A stretch of 64,000 nucleotides of DNA from an uncultured Erythrobacter sp. (GTDB lineage: Bacteria; Pseudomonadota; Alphaproteobacteria; Sphingomonadales; Sphingomonadaceae), in NCBI GenBank assembly GCA_947503155.1, contig CANNCL010000001.1:372001-436000 (forward strand), read 5' to 3'. Both the position numbers and the translations under genes were made by a program. This document shows, in pieces, positions 46,643 through 55,834 of this stretch. Numbering within the stretch: the first letter of the stretch is position 1; each line of letters begins with the position of its first letter. The notes under the pieces were generated by a model. The model was not told the origin of the DNA. It was given only the letters and a program-made list of their open reading frames with translations, and did no database searches.

Positions 46643-48949
46643 TCAATCGTGCTTCTTCGCTCGGGTAGGCTCCAAAGTATCCGGCGCGAAGAACCCGATT
46701 GGGTTCGCTTCTGCTGCCCGCTTTTTCAGTTCGCCGCGCATCTTGCGATATTCGGCCTCCATCTTTGCAGTCACCGTCGCGCGGCTGTCTTTCAAGGCCT
46801 CAGCAAAATCCAAAGCGGCGACTTCCTTAACATCAGCCCCCATTCGGCGCAGCGCGTTCAGACCCGCGCGCCGGACCACGTCTTCTAGATCGGCACCCGT
46901 AAACCGGTCCGTCTTCGTGGCAACGGCTTTGAGATCAACATCGCTAGCCAGCGGCATATCCTTGGTATGAATGCCCAGAATATGTTCGCGGCCCGGCGTA
47001 TCCGGTGTCCCTACATAAACCAGCTCATCAAAACGGCCCGGACGCAGCAATGCGGGATCGACCAAGGTTGGACGGTTGGTTGCGCCAACCACGATCACGG
47101 ACTGCAATTCTTCGAGACCATCCATTTCGGCAAGAATTGTATTGACGACACGCCCGGTTACCTGCGGCTCACCCTGCCCCGATCCGCGTGCGGGCACGAG
47201 GCTATCGATCTCGTCAATAAACAACACGCACGGCGCGACCGCACGGGCGCGCTGGAATAATCGCGCAATTTGCTGTTCGCTCTCGCCATACCATTTGGAG
47301 AGGAGGTCGGAGCTCTTCATTGAAATGAAGTTTGCATCGGCCTCTTTCGCGACAGCCTTGGCGAGCAATGTTTTGCCAGTGCCAGGAGGTCCATAGAGCA
47401 AGAAGCCTTTGGCCGGTCGAATGCCGAGCCTACGGAAAGCGTCAGCGTTCTTGAGCGGAAGTTCGATGCCCTCTTTCAATTTGTCGATAGCATCGCCGAC
47501 GCCGCCAATATCGTCCCAGCCGACATTGGGCATCTGCACCATGACTTCGCGCATGGCGGATGGTTGGATGCGTTTAAGAGCAGAGAAGAAATCATCGCGC
47601 GTGACGCAGAGATCCTCAAGCACATCAGCCGGAATTTCGCGTGCGTCGAGATCGAGGCGCGGCATAATACGGCGCACCGAATCAATAGCCGCTTCGCGTC
47701 CAAGAGCCGCGATGTCCGCGCCCACGAAGCCATGAGTGACTCGCGCCAGTTCATCGAGATCAACGGCGGCTTCGAGCGGCATTCCGCGTGTGTGAATTGC
47801 GAGAATTTCACGTCGGCCATTTTGGTCGGGGACGCCGATCACGATCTCGCGGTCGAACCGGCCCGGCCGCCGTAATGCCTCGTCGATTGCATCGGGGCGA
47901 TTGGTCGCAGCGATCACGACAAGGTTCGCACGCGCTTCCAACCCGTCCATCAAGGTGAGTAACTGAGCGACAAGCCGCTTCTCTGCTTCACCCGGCACTT
48001 GCGTACGTTTGGGGGCGATCGAATCTATCTCATCGATAAAGACAATCGCAGGAGCTGCGCGGGTTGCCTCTTCAAACACTTCGCGCAGGCGTTTTTCGCT
48101 TTCGCCATAGCCTGAGCCCATAATCTCTGGACCGTTAATGGTGAAGAATTCCGCGTCGCTTTCGTTTGCCACGGCCTGCGCGAGCCGGGTTTTACCCGTA
48201 CCAGGAGGGCCATGCAGCAACACGCCCTTAGGCGGATCAACACCAAGGCGGGTGAACAATTCAGGATAGCGCAGCGGCAATTCAACCATCTCGCGCAGCT
48301 GTTGAATCGTGTCACCCATTCCGCCGACATCGTCATAATTGACGACCGCGCGTCCATCGCTCGCTTCTTCAAATTCAGTGCGCAGTTCGACCTCGGTATT
48401 CTCGTCAATATGGACGATCCCCTTGGGGCTGGTCGATGCAACGGAGAGGCGGATTTGGGTCAATGCATAAGCAGGAGCGCGTAGCAATTGGCGCACATCC
48501 GATGGCATGTTTTGAACAGGCTGCTGACCGGTGGTCGCCACCAGATCCCCTGCAACAATCGGTTTGCGAAAGAAGTTCCGCTTGAGAGCCTGTGTCGGCC
48601 CCTGAAGGCGCATTTCGCGCTGCGCCGGAGCAAAGACAACGCGCGTCGCTGGGCGCGATTCGGCTACTTTAATCTCAACATGCTCGCCTGAGCCGGCCTC
48701 CGCATTGCCGCGCTGCAACCCATCAAGCCGTACGACATCTAAAGTGTCATCCTCTTGATAGGCAGCCATCGCGATCGCTGCGGTCGAACGTTTGCCGGTA
48801 ATTTCAACCACGTCCCCTTCGGTAATGCCGAGTTTCTGAAAAGCGGCGCGCGGCATCCTGGCGATACCCTGACCCGATTCCTCCTGCCGTGCAGGTGCGA
48901 CTTGCAGTCGCGCGGTGCGGTCAGGGGTGGCAGCTTCGGCGTCGGCCAT
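46643..48949 (-). CDS. CDC48/p97-like AAA+ ATPase with two ATPase domains
   Basis: The 768-aa protein has the build of archaeal VAT and eukaryotic CDC48/p97: N-terminal double-psi-barrel-like domain (about 1-195; [20 protein letters not shown]), D1 with Walker A GPPGTGKT (247-254) and Walker B VFIDEID, and D2 with Walker A GPPGTGKT (520-527) and LFIDEID. The D2 pore region is [14 protein letters not shown]. Sensor and arginine-finger blocks ([18 protein letters not shown]) occur in both. Such hexamers unfold proteins. This gene is uncommon in bacteria and its partners here are unknown. No proteasome-like gene is in the window. Inference: protein quality control. Confidence 0.92.
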   Translation of the reverse strand: MADAEAATPDRTARLQVAPARQEESGQGIARMPRAAFQKLGITEGDVVEITGKRSTAAIAMAAYQEDDTLDVVRLDGLQRGNAEAGSGEHVEIKVAESRPATRVVFAPAQREMRLQGPTQALKRNFFRKPIVAGDLVATTGQQPVQNMPSDVRQLLRAPAYALTQIRLSVASTSPKGIVHIDENTEVELRTEFEEASDGRAVVNYDDVGGMGDTIQQLREMVELPLRYPELFTRLGVDPPKGVLLHGPPGTGKTRLAQAVANESDAEFFTINGPEIMGSGYGESEKRLREVFEEATRAAPAIVFIDEIDSIAPKRTQVPGEAEKRLVAQLLTLMDGLEARANLVVIAATNRPDAIDEALRRPGRFDREIVIGVPDQNGRREILAIHTRGMPLEAAVDLDELARVTHGFVGADIAALGREAAIDSVRRIMPRLDLDAREIPADVLEDLCVTRDDFFSALKRIQPSAMREVMVQMPNVGWDDIGGVGDAIDKLKEGIELPLKNADAFRRLGIRPAKGFLLYGPPGTGKTLLAKAVAKEADANFISMKSSDLLSKWYGESEQQIARLFQRARAVAPCVLFIDEIDSLVPARGSGQGEPQVTGRVVNTILAEMDGLEELQSVIVVGATNRPTLVDPALLRPGRFDELVYVGTPDTPGREHILGIHTKDMPLASDVDLKAVATKTDRFTGADLEDVVRRAGLNALRRMGADVKEVAALDFAEALKDSRATVTAKMEAEYRKMRGELKKRAAEANPIGFFAPDTLEPTRAKKHD

Positions 48950-49143
48950 GCACAGGTCCTTTGGGTAGGTGTAGTGTAAGAAGGTCTCTCAGAACCGTAG
49001 CTAAGGAGCGGCGCTGATGATTGCAAACCGTGGATTGCGCGGGGGCCATGTTCACGAATGCGAAACCCCCGGCAAAGAGCCTATCCTGCCGCGCATCAGA
49101 ACGGCCAACGCCCCAAATCTAGATCGGCAAATTTCGGTTAGAC

Positions 49144-49170
49144 AAAAAAAGCCCGGCACAATGGCCGGGC
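49144..49170 (-). terminator. orphan intrinsic terminator on the minus strand
   Basis: Stem GCCCGGC (49151-49157) / GCCGGGC (49164-49170), loop ACAATG, and on the minus strand the stem is followed by seven T (complement of AAAAAAA at 49144-49150). No minus-strand gene lies upstream of it within reach, so it may end a small RNA made from 49171-49540. Confidence 0.6.
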
Positions 49171-49212
49171 TTAAATAGTTTGGGAGAGGATGCCTAAAAG
49201 GCAGTCAGACAT

Positions 49213-49323
49213 ATGAGAAAGTGGCCGTTTTTGTGCAAGTGCGAATGCCGCATACATAGATGCATAAAACGCATCGGACGGCCCGGATTGGGCGAATTGG
49301 GCAATACAGGCGGCAGAAGCTGA
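49213..49323 (+). CDS. possible small Cys-rich peptide (36 aa), doubtful
   Basis: ATG at 49213 opens a 36-codon frame beginning MRKWPFLCKCECRIHRCIKR, with four cysteines in the first 17 residues, ending GRPGLGELGNTGGRS. Upstream AAAAGG is 11-12 bp away, a weak ribosome-binding site. It could equally be chance or a leader peptide. No homologue is claimed. Confidence 0.2.
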   Translation: MRKWPFLCKCECRIHRCIKRIGRPGLGELGNTGGRS

Positions 49324-49544
49324 TTATTTGTTGAGCAATCGCCCAATTTTAGAGCAGGACCGCGCCTTTCCGATATCGTCTCGCGGCCTGGTCACCGTTT
49401 GTTTTGAGAAGGCACGAGGCGCGATCATTCTGGCGCGTGACACAGCCCAATGTAGCGCCTAATTACGCGGATGTTCATTCGGCTTCGCGGCCGACAACGC
49501 CGTTCAATTTTGACCTGACAAACCGCAAGGAACAGGCCCCGACC

Positions 49545-50267
49545 ATGTCAAAGATTTTTCCCAACGCCGCCGCCGCGCTTGAAGGTGTGATCGCCAATAA
49601 TTTGCTTATTGCCGCGGGCGGCTTTGGCCTTTGCGGCATTCCAGAACGGCTGCTCGACGCAATCCGCGACAGCGGAGCAACCGGACTCACCTTTGCCAGC
49701 AACAATGCAGGGATCGACAATGAAGGGATCGGCAAGCTGCTGCGCACTAAGCAGGTGGCTAAGATGATCAGTTCTTACGTTGGCGAAAACAAAGAATTTG
49801 AACGGCAATTCCTGTCCGGCGAATTGGAGGTAGAATTCTGTCCGCAAGGCACGTTGGCCGAACGGATGCGCGCAGGCGGCGCAGGCATTCCCGGTTTTTA
49901 CACCAAAACCGGCGTTGGCACTCAGGTTGCAGAGGGCAAAGAGCATCAAAGCTTTCCCGATCAAGACGGCGTCACATCGACATACATCCTAGAGCGCGGC
50001 ATATTCGCTGATCTGGCGATTGTGAAAGCGTGGAAGGCAGATGAAACCGGCAACCTCATTTTCCGCAAGACAGCGCGCAATTTCAATCAACCCGCGGCCA
50101 CATGCGGCAAGGTCTGCATCGCAGAAGTTGAAGAGATTGTACCGGCGGGCGCGCTTGAGCCAGATGAAATCCATTTGCCGGGCGTGTTCGTCAACCGCAT
50201 TGTCCTAGGTGCGCCGTATGACAAACAGATTGAGTTCCGCACGGTTCGAGAGCGAGAAGAGGCATGA
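49545..50267 (+). CDS. scoA: 3-oxoacid CoA-transferase subunit A
   Basis: The ATG at 49545 (MSKIFPNAAAALEGVIANNL) gives 240 aa with the SCOT alpha-subunit pattern: LLIAAGGFGLCGIPERLLDA, then GLTFASNNAGIDNEGIGKLL, a YVGENKEFERQFLSGELEVE segment and GVFVNRIVLG. It pairs with subunit B, encoded at 51436, to move CoA from succinyl-CoA to a 3-oxo acid. The gene overlaps the next start by 4 bp (ATGA), as does that gene with subunit B. The alpha and beta subunits are normally adjacent, but here a HAD-like lipoprotein gene is inserted between them. Symbol by family, not proof of substrate. Confidence 0.93.
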   Translation: MSKIFPNAAAALEGVIANNLLIAAGGFGLCGIPERLLDAIRDSGATGLTFASNNAGIDNEGIGKLLRTKQVAKMISSYVGENKEFERQFLSGELEVEFCPQGTLAERMRAGGAGIPGFYTKTGVGTQVAEGKEHQSFPDQDGVTSTYILERGIFADLAIVKAWKADETGNLIFRKTARNFNQPAATCGKVCIAEVEEIVPAGALEPDEIHLPGVFVNRIVLGAPYDKQIEFRTVREREEA

Positions 50268-51439
50268 TTTTCGATATGGAACGACAACGAGCATTCAAGA
50301 TGGCCGCAGTGTGCGGGATCGCCATATCCCTGCAAGGATGCATCGTCGCTGCTTTTCCGATTGCCGCAGGCGGCCTGATGGCAGGTGCAGGAAGAACGGC
50401 GCCCGGACCTGAGGCCGAGATAGCCGCAGCACCTCCCCCGGTGATCGAACAACAGACAAGCACGGCGGAATTGACCGAAAGCTCCGCGCCAACGATTGAA
50501 TTGGCAGAAAGTGGCAGCGACCGCGCAACCGGCTCTTTCAGTGTCGAAGGCGAAACGGCGGCAGCCCCAATCGCGGCTTCGAGTGAAACCGAAGCGTTTG
50601 AAGCGGCCTTCCCGGATACAGCGCCCTCTGCGGAAATTGCTACGGCCAGCCCAGCGTCTCCGGGTGGCGAAAGCTTGGCTGCTGCGCCGCCTCCTGCACC
50701 TGTTTCTGTACCTAACCCGGCACCACCGCAGCCAGCTTTGGTGATTCCCCAGCCAGCCCAGCCAGCCCAGTCAGCATCACCCGCAATCCCAACGCAGCCG
50801 CCAGCGGCAACCAGTGCAAGCGCATCTTCGGCAATCGTGGTTCCAATCCCTGCTGCGCCGCCAGCTGTGGCGGGGGGGACCTTTTTTGACCCGCTCCTCG
50901 CCTATGCTGGCGCTCCTGAGTTTGCGCGCTCCGACGCGCGGACATCGGCGATCCTGCGCAACCCTGCGATGTTAGAGCCGGACCGGACCCAATGCACACA
51001 AGGCGTGTCGACTGTCCTGATCGACCTTGATCCCGAAGACCGCGAATTGTTACCGATAGATACGCGCAGCGCCTCGCCAGCATTGGCGGATAGGCTTGCA
51101 CAATTGCGCCTAAGAGGCGTGATAATCGCATGGATTTCAGGAAGCTCGATTGATAAGATGAACGATATCCGGGTGGCTCTCTCGCAATCCGGGCTCGATC
51201 CGCTCGGCATCGACGAAGTGTTGCTCATGCGCAGCGAAGACGAACGCAAGCAATCACGGCGCGATGAACTGGCTCGCAATTCGTGCTTGATCGCAATCGC
51301 TGGTGACGCGCGATCAGATTTTCACGAACTATATGGCTACCTTCTCAATCCCAGCGACGCTGCCTCGCTAGAACCTTTGATTGGTGAGGGATGGTTTCTC
51401 ATTCCAACGCCGCTCCTGCCTGAAAGCTCGACCCGATGA
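50264..51439 (+). CDS. HAD-like phosphatase lipoprotein with proline/alanine-rich linker
   Basis: This 391-aa protein has a lipoprotein signal ([15 protein letters not shown], lipidated Cys26) followed by a low-complexity Ala/Pro/Glu stretch to about residue 205, then a compact domain. Its motifs resemble class B/C acid phosphatases of the HAD superfamily: IDLDPED (D254, D256), WISGS (S292), K329 and GDARSDF (D348, D352). The first motif has Pro where many HADs have Glu/Gly, so catalysis is uncertain. Both flanks overlap CoA-transferase genes by ATGA, so it is co-translated with them. Function is inferred only from the motifs. Confidence 0.75.
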   Translation: MIFDMERQRAFKMAAVCGIAISLQGCIVAAFPIAAGGLMAGAGRTAPGPEAEIAAAPPPVIEQQTSTAELTESSAPTIELAESGSDRATGSFSVEGETAAAPIAASSETEAFEAAFPDTAPSAEIATASPASPGGESLAAAPPPAPVSVPNPAPPQPALVIPQPAQPAQSASPAIPTQPPAATSASASSAIVVPIPAAPPAVAGGTFFDPLLAYAGAPEFARSDARTSAILRNPAMLEPDRTQCTQGVSTVLIDLDPEDRELLPIDTRSASPALADRLAQLRLRGVIIAWISGSSIDKMNDIRVALSQSGLDPLGIDEVLLMRSEDERKQSRRDELARNSCLIAIAGDARSDFHELYGYLLNPSDAASLEPLIGEGWFLIPTPLLPESSTR

Positions 51440-52101
51440 CACATGAGACAGCGGGCTGGACCCGTGACCAAATGGCTGCGCGCGCCGCAATGGAATTGCA
51501 GGATGGCTATTACGTCAATCTTGGCATTGGCATCCCAACCTTGGTTGCCAACCACATTCCTGCGGGCATGTTGGTTACGTTGCAAAGCGAGAACGGGATG
51601 CTGGGCATTGGGCCGTTTCCCTATGATGACGAGGTGGATCCCGATCTGATCAATGCAGGCAAGCAAACGATCAGTGAATTGCCGCACAGCGCCTATTTCG
51701 ACAGCGCCACCAGTTTCTCCATGATCCGCGGCGGTCATATTGACCTCACCGTGCTGGGCGCGATGGAAGTCTCGCAGAATGGCGACATCGCCAATTGGAT
51801 GATCCCGGGCAAAATGATCAAAGGCATGGGCGGCGCGATGGACCTGGTCGCAGGGGTCAAGAAAATCATCGTCGTCATGGACCACTCGGCCAAGGATGGC
51901 AGTCCGAAATTTATCCCCGAATGCTCTTTGCCGCTGACAGGTGCAGGTGTGGTGGACATGATCATCACCAATCTGGGTGTCTTTCGGCGCGGGCCGGATG
52001 GCGCTGCGTTTCAGCTCATCGAGATTGCTCCCGGCGTAACGGCAGAAGAAATCGCCGCTCAGACCAGCGCAAATTATGAAGTGGCGCTGCAAACTGCCTG
52101 A
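51436..52101 (+). CDS. scoB: 3-oxoacid CoA-transferase subunit B
   Basis: The 221-aa beta subunit starts [20 protein letters not shown] and contains the catalytic segment [16 protein letters not shown], in which the glutamate of ENG forms the thioester with CoA. Further blocks are [20 protein letters not shown] and [20 protein letters not shown]. It works with subunit A (49545) as a heterotetramer. The gene is the last of the three-gene overlapping operon and a CaiB-family gene follows after 19 bp, probably on the same transcript. Assignment by family. Confidence 0.94.
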   Translation: MTHETAGWTRDQMAARAAMELQDGYYVNLGIGIPTLVANHIPAGMLVTLQSENGMLGIGPFPYDDEVDPDLINAGKQTISELPHSAYFDSATSFSMIRGGHIDLTVLGAMEVSQNGDIANWMIPGKMIKGMGGAMDLVAGVKKIIVVMDHSAKDGSPKFIPECSLPLTGAGVVDMIITNLGVFRRGPDGAAFQLIEIAPGVTAEEIAAQTSANYEVALQTA

Positions 52102-52120
52102 GGGGAAAACGTCTCAGTCG

Positions 52121-53284
52121 ATGTGGCTGGACAAGCCGCGCAATGCCAACGCACCGCTCGCCGGGATCAAGGTTCTGGAGCTCGCGCGGGTTTTGGCGGG
52201 GCCGTGGGCAGGTCAAATCCTCGCTGACCTAGGCGCCGATGTAATCAAGGTCGAAAACCCCGAAGGCGACGGCACGCGCTTATGGGGACCGCCATGGGTG
52301 GAGCGCGTTGGTGCTGATGGCGAAATGCGGCAAGAGGCAGCCTATTATCACGCCTGCAATCGCGGCAAACGCAGCATTGTTGCCGATTTTGGTAAGGCGG
52401 ACGACCTTGCCCGTGTTCGCGAACTTGCCCGCGACGCGGATATATTGATTGAGAATTTCAAAACCGGTGGTCTTGCGAAGTTTGGGCTCGATTTTGCTGC
52501 GCTGAGCGCTGAAAATCCTGCGCTCATCTATTGCTCTATCACCGGATTTGGCCAGACCGGCCCCCGTGCCCACGAAGCAGGCTACGACTTTGTCGTGCAA
52601 GGCATGAGCGGATTTATGTCGATCACTGGAGAGCCAGAGGGCGTCCCTGTGAAAATGGGCATCTCGATTTCCGACTTAACTACCGGGGTCTATGCCGCGA
52701 ACGGTATTCAGGCGGCGCTGCTCCAACGGGAGCGCTCCGGGCCCAAGCAAGGGCGCGGTCAGCATGTTGATATTGCGCTGCTTGATTGTTCGGTCGCACT
52801 GCTCGCCAATCAGGCCAGTTACCATTTCACCACCGGCAATAACCCGCCAAGGATGGGGAATGCCCATGCACAGGTTGCCCCTTACGGAGTATTCCCAGTG
52901 CAAGATGGGCATGTGATCCTGTCCCCTGCGAATGACAGGCTGTATGTTCGGATGGCCAAAATGCTTGGCCGCGATGATTTGGTGAGCGATGATCGCTTTG
53001 CGACCAATGCCGGGCGGGTGGGACATGCCGCCGCCCTCGACGCAGAGATTGCCAGGACGACGGCGGAATGGACCAAGGCGGATTTGCTGAGCGCCTGCAA
53101 AGAGCATGGTGTGCCCGCCGGTCCGATTAATCAATTGGACGAGGTCTTTGCCGACCCCCAAGTCATTTCGCGCGGATTGCGGGTTGATCTCGGCGGAATG
53201 CCCGGTGTGCGTAGCCCTTTCACTTTTTCCGAGGGCGAATTGGCGCTCGACCACCCTTCGCCAATGCTAGGCCAGCACAGCTAA
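52121..53284 (+). CDS. CaiB/BaiF family (class III) CoA-transferase
   Basis: The start at 52121 gives 387 aa (MWLDKPRNANAPLAGIKVLE). Family blocks are LARVLAGPWAGQILADLGAD, VIKVENPEGDGTRLWGPPW, YHACNRGKRSIVADF and ITGFGQTGPRAHEAGYDFVVQGMSG, containing the catalytic aspartate region. Class III CoA-transferases move CoA between acids and use an aspartyl-CoA intermediate. The frame is open upstream to 52076, overlapping subunit B. The substrate is unknown; position behind the 3-oxoacid CoA-transferase suggests the same degradation route (short-chain acid metabolism). Confidence 0.9.
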   Translation: MWLDKPRNANAPLAGIKVLELARVLAGPWAGQILADLGADVIKVENPEGDGTRLWGPPWVERVGADGEMRQEAAYYHACNRGKRSIVADFGKADDLARVRELARDADILIENFKTGGLAKFGLDFAALSAENPALIYCSITGFGQTGPRAHEAGYDFVVQGMSGFMSITGEPEGVPVKMGISISDLTTGVYAANGIQAALLQRERSGPKQGRGQHVDIALLDCSVALLANQASYHFTTGNNPPRMGNAHAQVAPYGVFPVQDGHVILSPANDRLYVRMAKMLGRDDLVSDDRFATNAGRVGHAAALDAEIARTTAEWTKADLLSACKEHGVPAGPINQLDEVFADPQVISRGLRVDLGGMPGVRSPFTFSEGELALDHPSPMLGQHS

Positions 53285-53337
53285 ATCTTAGGCGATCCTG
53301 AGTACGCCTTTTGCGAAACTCCTTGCGTATTCCATTA

Positions 53338-53357
53338 ATTTCTGTAATTACAGAAAT
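53338..53357 (+). promoter_or_regulatory. 20-bp palindromic operator before the GbsR-type gene
   Basis: ATTTCTGTAATTACAGAAAT is a perfect 20-bp palindrome, located 20 bp before the GTG start of the GbsR-like gene and overlapping where the -10 region should be. The right half, TAATTACAGAAAT, recurs exactly at 53988-54000. Autorepression by the GbsR-like protein is inferred. Confidence 0.75.
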
Positions 53358-53377
53358 GAAGAAAGTGAGGCCGAGTC

Positions 53378-53923
53378 GTGAGCCGATTGTTAGACATCCC
53401 AGAAGCGCGCGCCTTCATCCTCCATTGGGGTGAAATGGGCACCGAATGGGGCGTCAACCGCTCCGTCGCACAAGTCCACGCGCTGCTTTATCTCAGCGAT
53501 CGCCCGTTGCATGCCGAGGAAATCTGTGAGGCATTAGGGCTCGCGCGGTCCAACGTCTCAAGCGGGCTGAAAGAGTTGCAATCCTATTCTATTGTCCGCC
53601 GGGTCCATGTTGAAGGCGACCGGCGCGATCACTTCGTCGCGGAAACGGATGTGTGGGATATGCTGATGAAGATTGCAGCCGAGCGCAAGCGCCGCGAGCT
53701 TGATCCGACGATCCAACTGATGGGCGAATTGGCCGAGAGCCTTAACGGACGTGAAGACGTACCCATCCATGTCCGCGACCGGATTGGCCGGATGCATGAT
53801 TTTATCGGGACGCTCACCGGCTGGTATGCTGATGTGCAGGGCCTACCTAAACCCACGCTAATTCGGATGATGAAATTGGGCCGAGGCATCGCTCGATTCT
53901 TACCCGGCGGCGGCAAGTCCTAA
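53378..53923 (+). CDS. GbsR/MarR-type transcriptional regulator
   Basis: The GTG at 53378 (with GTGAGG upstream) gives 181 aa: MSRLLDIPEARAFILHWGEM, MGTEWGVNRSVAQVHALLYL, then the winged HTH LHAEEICEALGLARSNVSSG, LKELQSYSIVRRVHVEGDRR and a helical C-terminal dimerisation part. The early residues and the GTEWGVNRSVAQVHALLYLS pattern are typical of GbsR regulators. The perfect palindrome before it and the matching site before the next gene identify likely targets. It probably controls itself and the membrane protein gene 92 bp downstream. The inducer is unknown. Confidence 0.9.
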   Translation: MSRLLDIPEARAFILHWGEMGTEWGVNRSVAQVHALLYLSDRPLHAEEICEALGLARSNVSSGLKELQSYSIVRRVHVEGDRRDHFVAETDVWDMLMKIAAERKRRELDPTIQLMGELAESLNGREDVPIHVRDRIGRMHDFIGTLTGWYADVQGLPKPTLIRMMKLGRGIARFLPGGGKS

Positions 53924-53957
53924 CCCTCTCCACCTGACGCAATATGAGGAGATAAGC

Positions 53958-53990
53958 ATGATCGAAAGCCTCACCTACCGGTTTCACTAA
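53958..53990 (+). other. 10-codon mini-ORF overlapping the second operator copy
   Basis: An AGGAGA site 5-10 bp before ATG opens MIESLTYRFH and then stops at TAA, which lies within the second operator (53982-54000). Its strong ribosome-binding site suggests a leader peptide or the relic of a truncated gene start. Weak evidence. Confidence 0.35.
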
Positions 53991-54000
53991 TTACAGAAAT
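53982..54000 (+). promoter_or_regulatory. second operator copy before the membrane protein gene
   Basis: TTTCACTAATTACAGAAA differs from the first palindrome (TTTCTGTAATTACAGAAA) only at two positions in the left arm. The right half is identical over 13 bp (53988-54000). It lies 15 bp before the next start at 54015. Confidence 0.65.
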
Positions 54001-54014
54001 AACAGGAGTTAAAG

Positions 54015-54407
54015 ATGTTCGCACTGATTTCCTACCTCGCCTATTTGGGTATCAGCATCGCATTGACCGTATGGGTCGCGCGCACTTTGTCGAAAAATGG
54101 CTTCGTCTTCCTGACCGAATGTTTTGGGCATGATCAATTGCTCGCCGCATCGACCAATCATTTGCTGGTGGTCGGCTTCTACCTTCTCAATCTGGGATGG
54201 ATTTTGCTGACCCTTCGTTTTGGCAGCCCGCCCGAAAGCGCGGTTGAGGCGATCCAATTCCTTAGCAGCAAGGTCGGGATAGTGGTCATAGTGCTCGGCC
54301 TCATGCACTTCTTTAACATGAACGCTATCGCCAAATTTGGCCGCAAAGTCGGCCACTGGTTCCGCGAAGAACAATGGGCTTCCAAAGCCGGTCAATTCGA
54401 AGCGTAG
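54015..54407 (+). CDS. small membrane protein of unknown function, regulated with GbsR-type gene
   Basis: The 130-aa product has three hydrophobic segments: FALISYLAYLGISIALTVWV (2-21), HLLVVGFYLLNLGWILLTLR (49-68) and GIVVIVLGLMHFFNMNAIAK (88-107), and a polar C-terminal tail (GRKVGHWFREEQWASKAGQF). AGGAG precedes the start. It is downstream of the second operator copy and is probably repressed by the GbsR-like protein. No family is recognised. Confidence 0.75.
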   Translation: MFALISYLAYLGISIALTVWVARTLSKNGFVFLTECFGHDQLLAASTNHLLVVGFYLLNLGWILLTLRFGSPPESAVEAIQFLSSKVGIVVIVLGLMHFFNMNAIAKFGRKVGHWFREEQWASKAGQFEA

Positions 54408-54420
54408 TCACAGCCAACAA

Positions 54421-54456
54421 AAAAGGGCGCTCCCTTCGCGGGGGGCGCCCTTTATT
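54421..54456. terminator. bidirectional terminator between the membrane protein gene and metK
   Basis: Stem AAAGGGCGCTCC (54422-54433) with GGGGCGCCCTTT (54442-54453), one mismatch, loop CTTCGCGG, A-rich on one side and T-rich on the other, between convergent genes. Confidence 0.85.
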
Positions 54457-54479
54457 TGTCGTTGGGACTTGGCCTGACT

Positions 54480-55727
54480 TTAGCGGACCGCAGCTTTCAG
54501 CTCTTCGACCAAATCCGTGCGTTCCCAAGGGAAGAAATCACCCTCCGCTTTTCGGCCAAAATGACCGTATGCGGCAGTCTTGCGGTAGATTGGGATATTC
54601 AAGCCCAAATGCGTGCGAATTCCGCGCGGCGTCAGGCCGCCAAGGCTGGCGATAGAATTGATCGCTTCTTCAAGCTTCGCATCATTCACGCCGTCCGCAC
54701 ATGTTCCATGTGTGTCGACATACAGCGACAATGGCTCAGAAACGCCAATCGCATAAGCGATCTGAATTGTGCAGCGCTTGGCAAGGCCAGCGGCGACGAC
54801 ATTCTTTGCAAGGTAACGGGTAATATACGCTGCGCTGCGATCGACCTTGGTTGGATCTTTGCCGCTAAACGCACCGCCGCCATGCGGCGAAGCACCGCCA
54901 TAGGTGTCGACGATAATTTTGCGGCCCGTAAGACCAGCATCGCCGTCAGGACCGCCAATCTCAAAGGCTCCGGTTGGATTGATATGCCATACGGTTTCAT
55001 CGCTGATAAAATCGGCTGGCAAAATGCGGCCAACGACCGATTTCACATAGGCTTTCAATTCGGCTTCTTTATCGCCTTCATGATAGCCTTTCGCATGCTG
55101 GGTTGAGACGACCAAGGCAGTGCAAGCAACCGGCTTGCCATTTTCGTAACGCAGAGTGACCTGGCTCTTGGCATCAGGCTCAAGAAACGGTGCGGTGCCA
55201 TCTTTGCGGTCCGCCGCGAGCTGCTCGAGGATCTTGTGACTGTAATCGAGCGTCGCTGGCATCAAGTCCGGCGTCTCGTCGCAGGCAAAACCAAACATGA
55301 TGCCTTGGTCGCCCGCGCCCTCGTCTTTGTTCGAACCGTCATCACCGGCATCCACGCCTTGCGCAATTTCCGAAGACTGGCCGTGAAGGTGATTTTCGAA
55401 AGTCAGTGTTTCCCAGTGGAAACCGGTTTGTTCATAGCCAATTTCTGCGACTGTCTGGCGCACAGCGCTTTCAATCTCGTCGCGCGCGCCGGGTGCCCAA
55501 TAACTGTTATACTTCCAGTCTTCGCGGGTGGTGTCATACATCGGTGCGCAGCGAATTTCGCCAGAAAGAACAACGCGCTGGGTCGTGGTCATCGTTTCAC
55601 ATGCGACGCGGGCCTCAGGATCTTTGGCAAGCATCAAATCGACGATAGCGTCGGAGATTTGATCGGAAACCTTATCAGGGTGCCCTTCAGAAACGCTTTC
55701 AGAAGTGAAGAGATAATCGCTGCGCAT
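54480..55727 (-). CDS. metK: S-adenosylmethionine synthase
   Basis: The ATG at 55727 gives 415 aa: [20 protein letters not shown], with the signature [15 protein letters not shown] and [20 protein letters not shown], and methionine/ATP-binding residues typical of the family. It makes S-adenosylmethionine from methionine and ATP. Alphaproteobacteria often place a SAM-sensing RNA ahead of metK; here the 107-bp leader contains three small hairpins, described as a separate feature. Frame open to 55772 but the upstream part is not conserved-like. Confidence 0.97.
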   Translation of the reverse strand: MRSDYLFTSESVSEGHPDKVSDQISDAIVDLMLAKDPEARVACETMTTTQRVVLSGEIRCAPMYDTTREDWKYNSYWAPGARDEIESAVRQTVAEIGYEQTGFHWETLTFENHLHGQSSEIAQGVDAGDDGSNKDEGAGDQGIMFGFACDETPDLMPATLDYSHKILEQLAADRKDGTAPFLEPDAKSQVTLRYENGKPVACTALVVSTQHAKGYHEGDKEAELKAYVKSVVGRILPADFISDETVWHINPTGAFEIGGPDGDAGLTGRKIIVDTYGGASPHGGGAFSGKDPTKVDRSAAYITRYLAKNVVAAGLAKRCTIQIAYAIGVSEPLSLYVDTHGTCADGVNDAKLEEAINSIASLGGLTPRGIRTHLGLNIPIYRKTAAYGHFGRKAEGDFFPWERTDLVEELKAAVR

Positions 55728-55834
55728 GTGTGTTCCTCGAAGGGTTCGTTGGGCGTTCGCCCTCAGCGGCATTCGCCGTCAAAATCCGGTCGCCTTATGT
55801 AGATATAAGGAAACCTTTATGTCTTACGCCAGCC
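55728..55834 (-). promoter_or_regulatory. hairpin-rich metK leader region
   Basis: On the minus strand, going toward metK: an inverted repeat CCTTAT-N6-ATAAGG (55793-55810), a hairpin CGGC-GAAT-GCCG (55767-55778), a hairpin GGGC-GAAC-GCCC (55751-55762), and CGAA-CCC-TTCG (55738-55748) immediately before the GAGGA ribosome-binding site. The repeated GAAY loops and closeness to the ribosome-binding site fit a structured leader. I do not match it to a known SAM riboswitch class. Confidence 0.45.

Larger units (their letters stand above)
48950..49544. other. 595-bp region between the CDC48-like gene and the CoA-transferase operon
   Basis: The region contains an orphan hairpin terminator on the minus strand (49144-49170), a possible 36-codon Cys-rich reading frame on the plus strand (49213-49323), and otherwise no gene that I recognise. 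It contains the promoters of both divergent neighbours. The part before the CoA-transferase start (49404-49544) is open in the same frame but not family-like. Confidence 0.55.
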
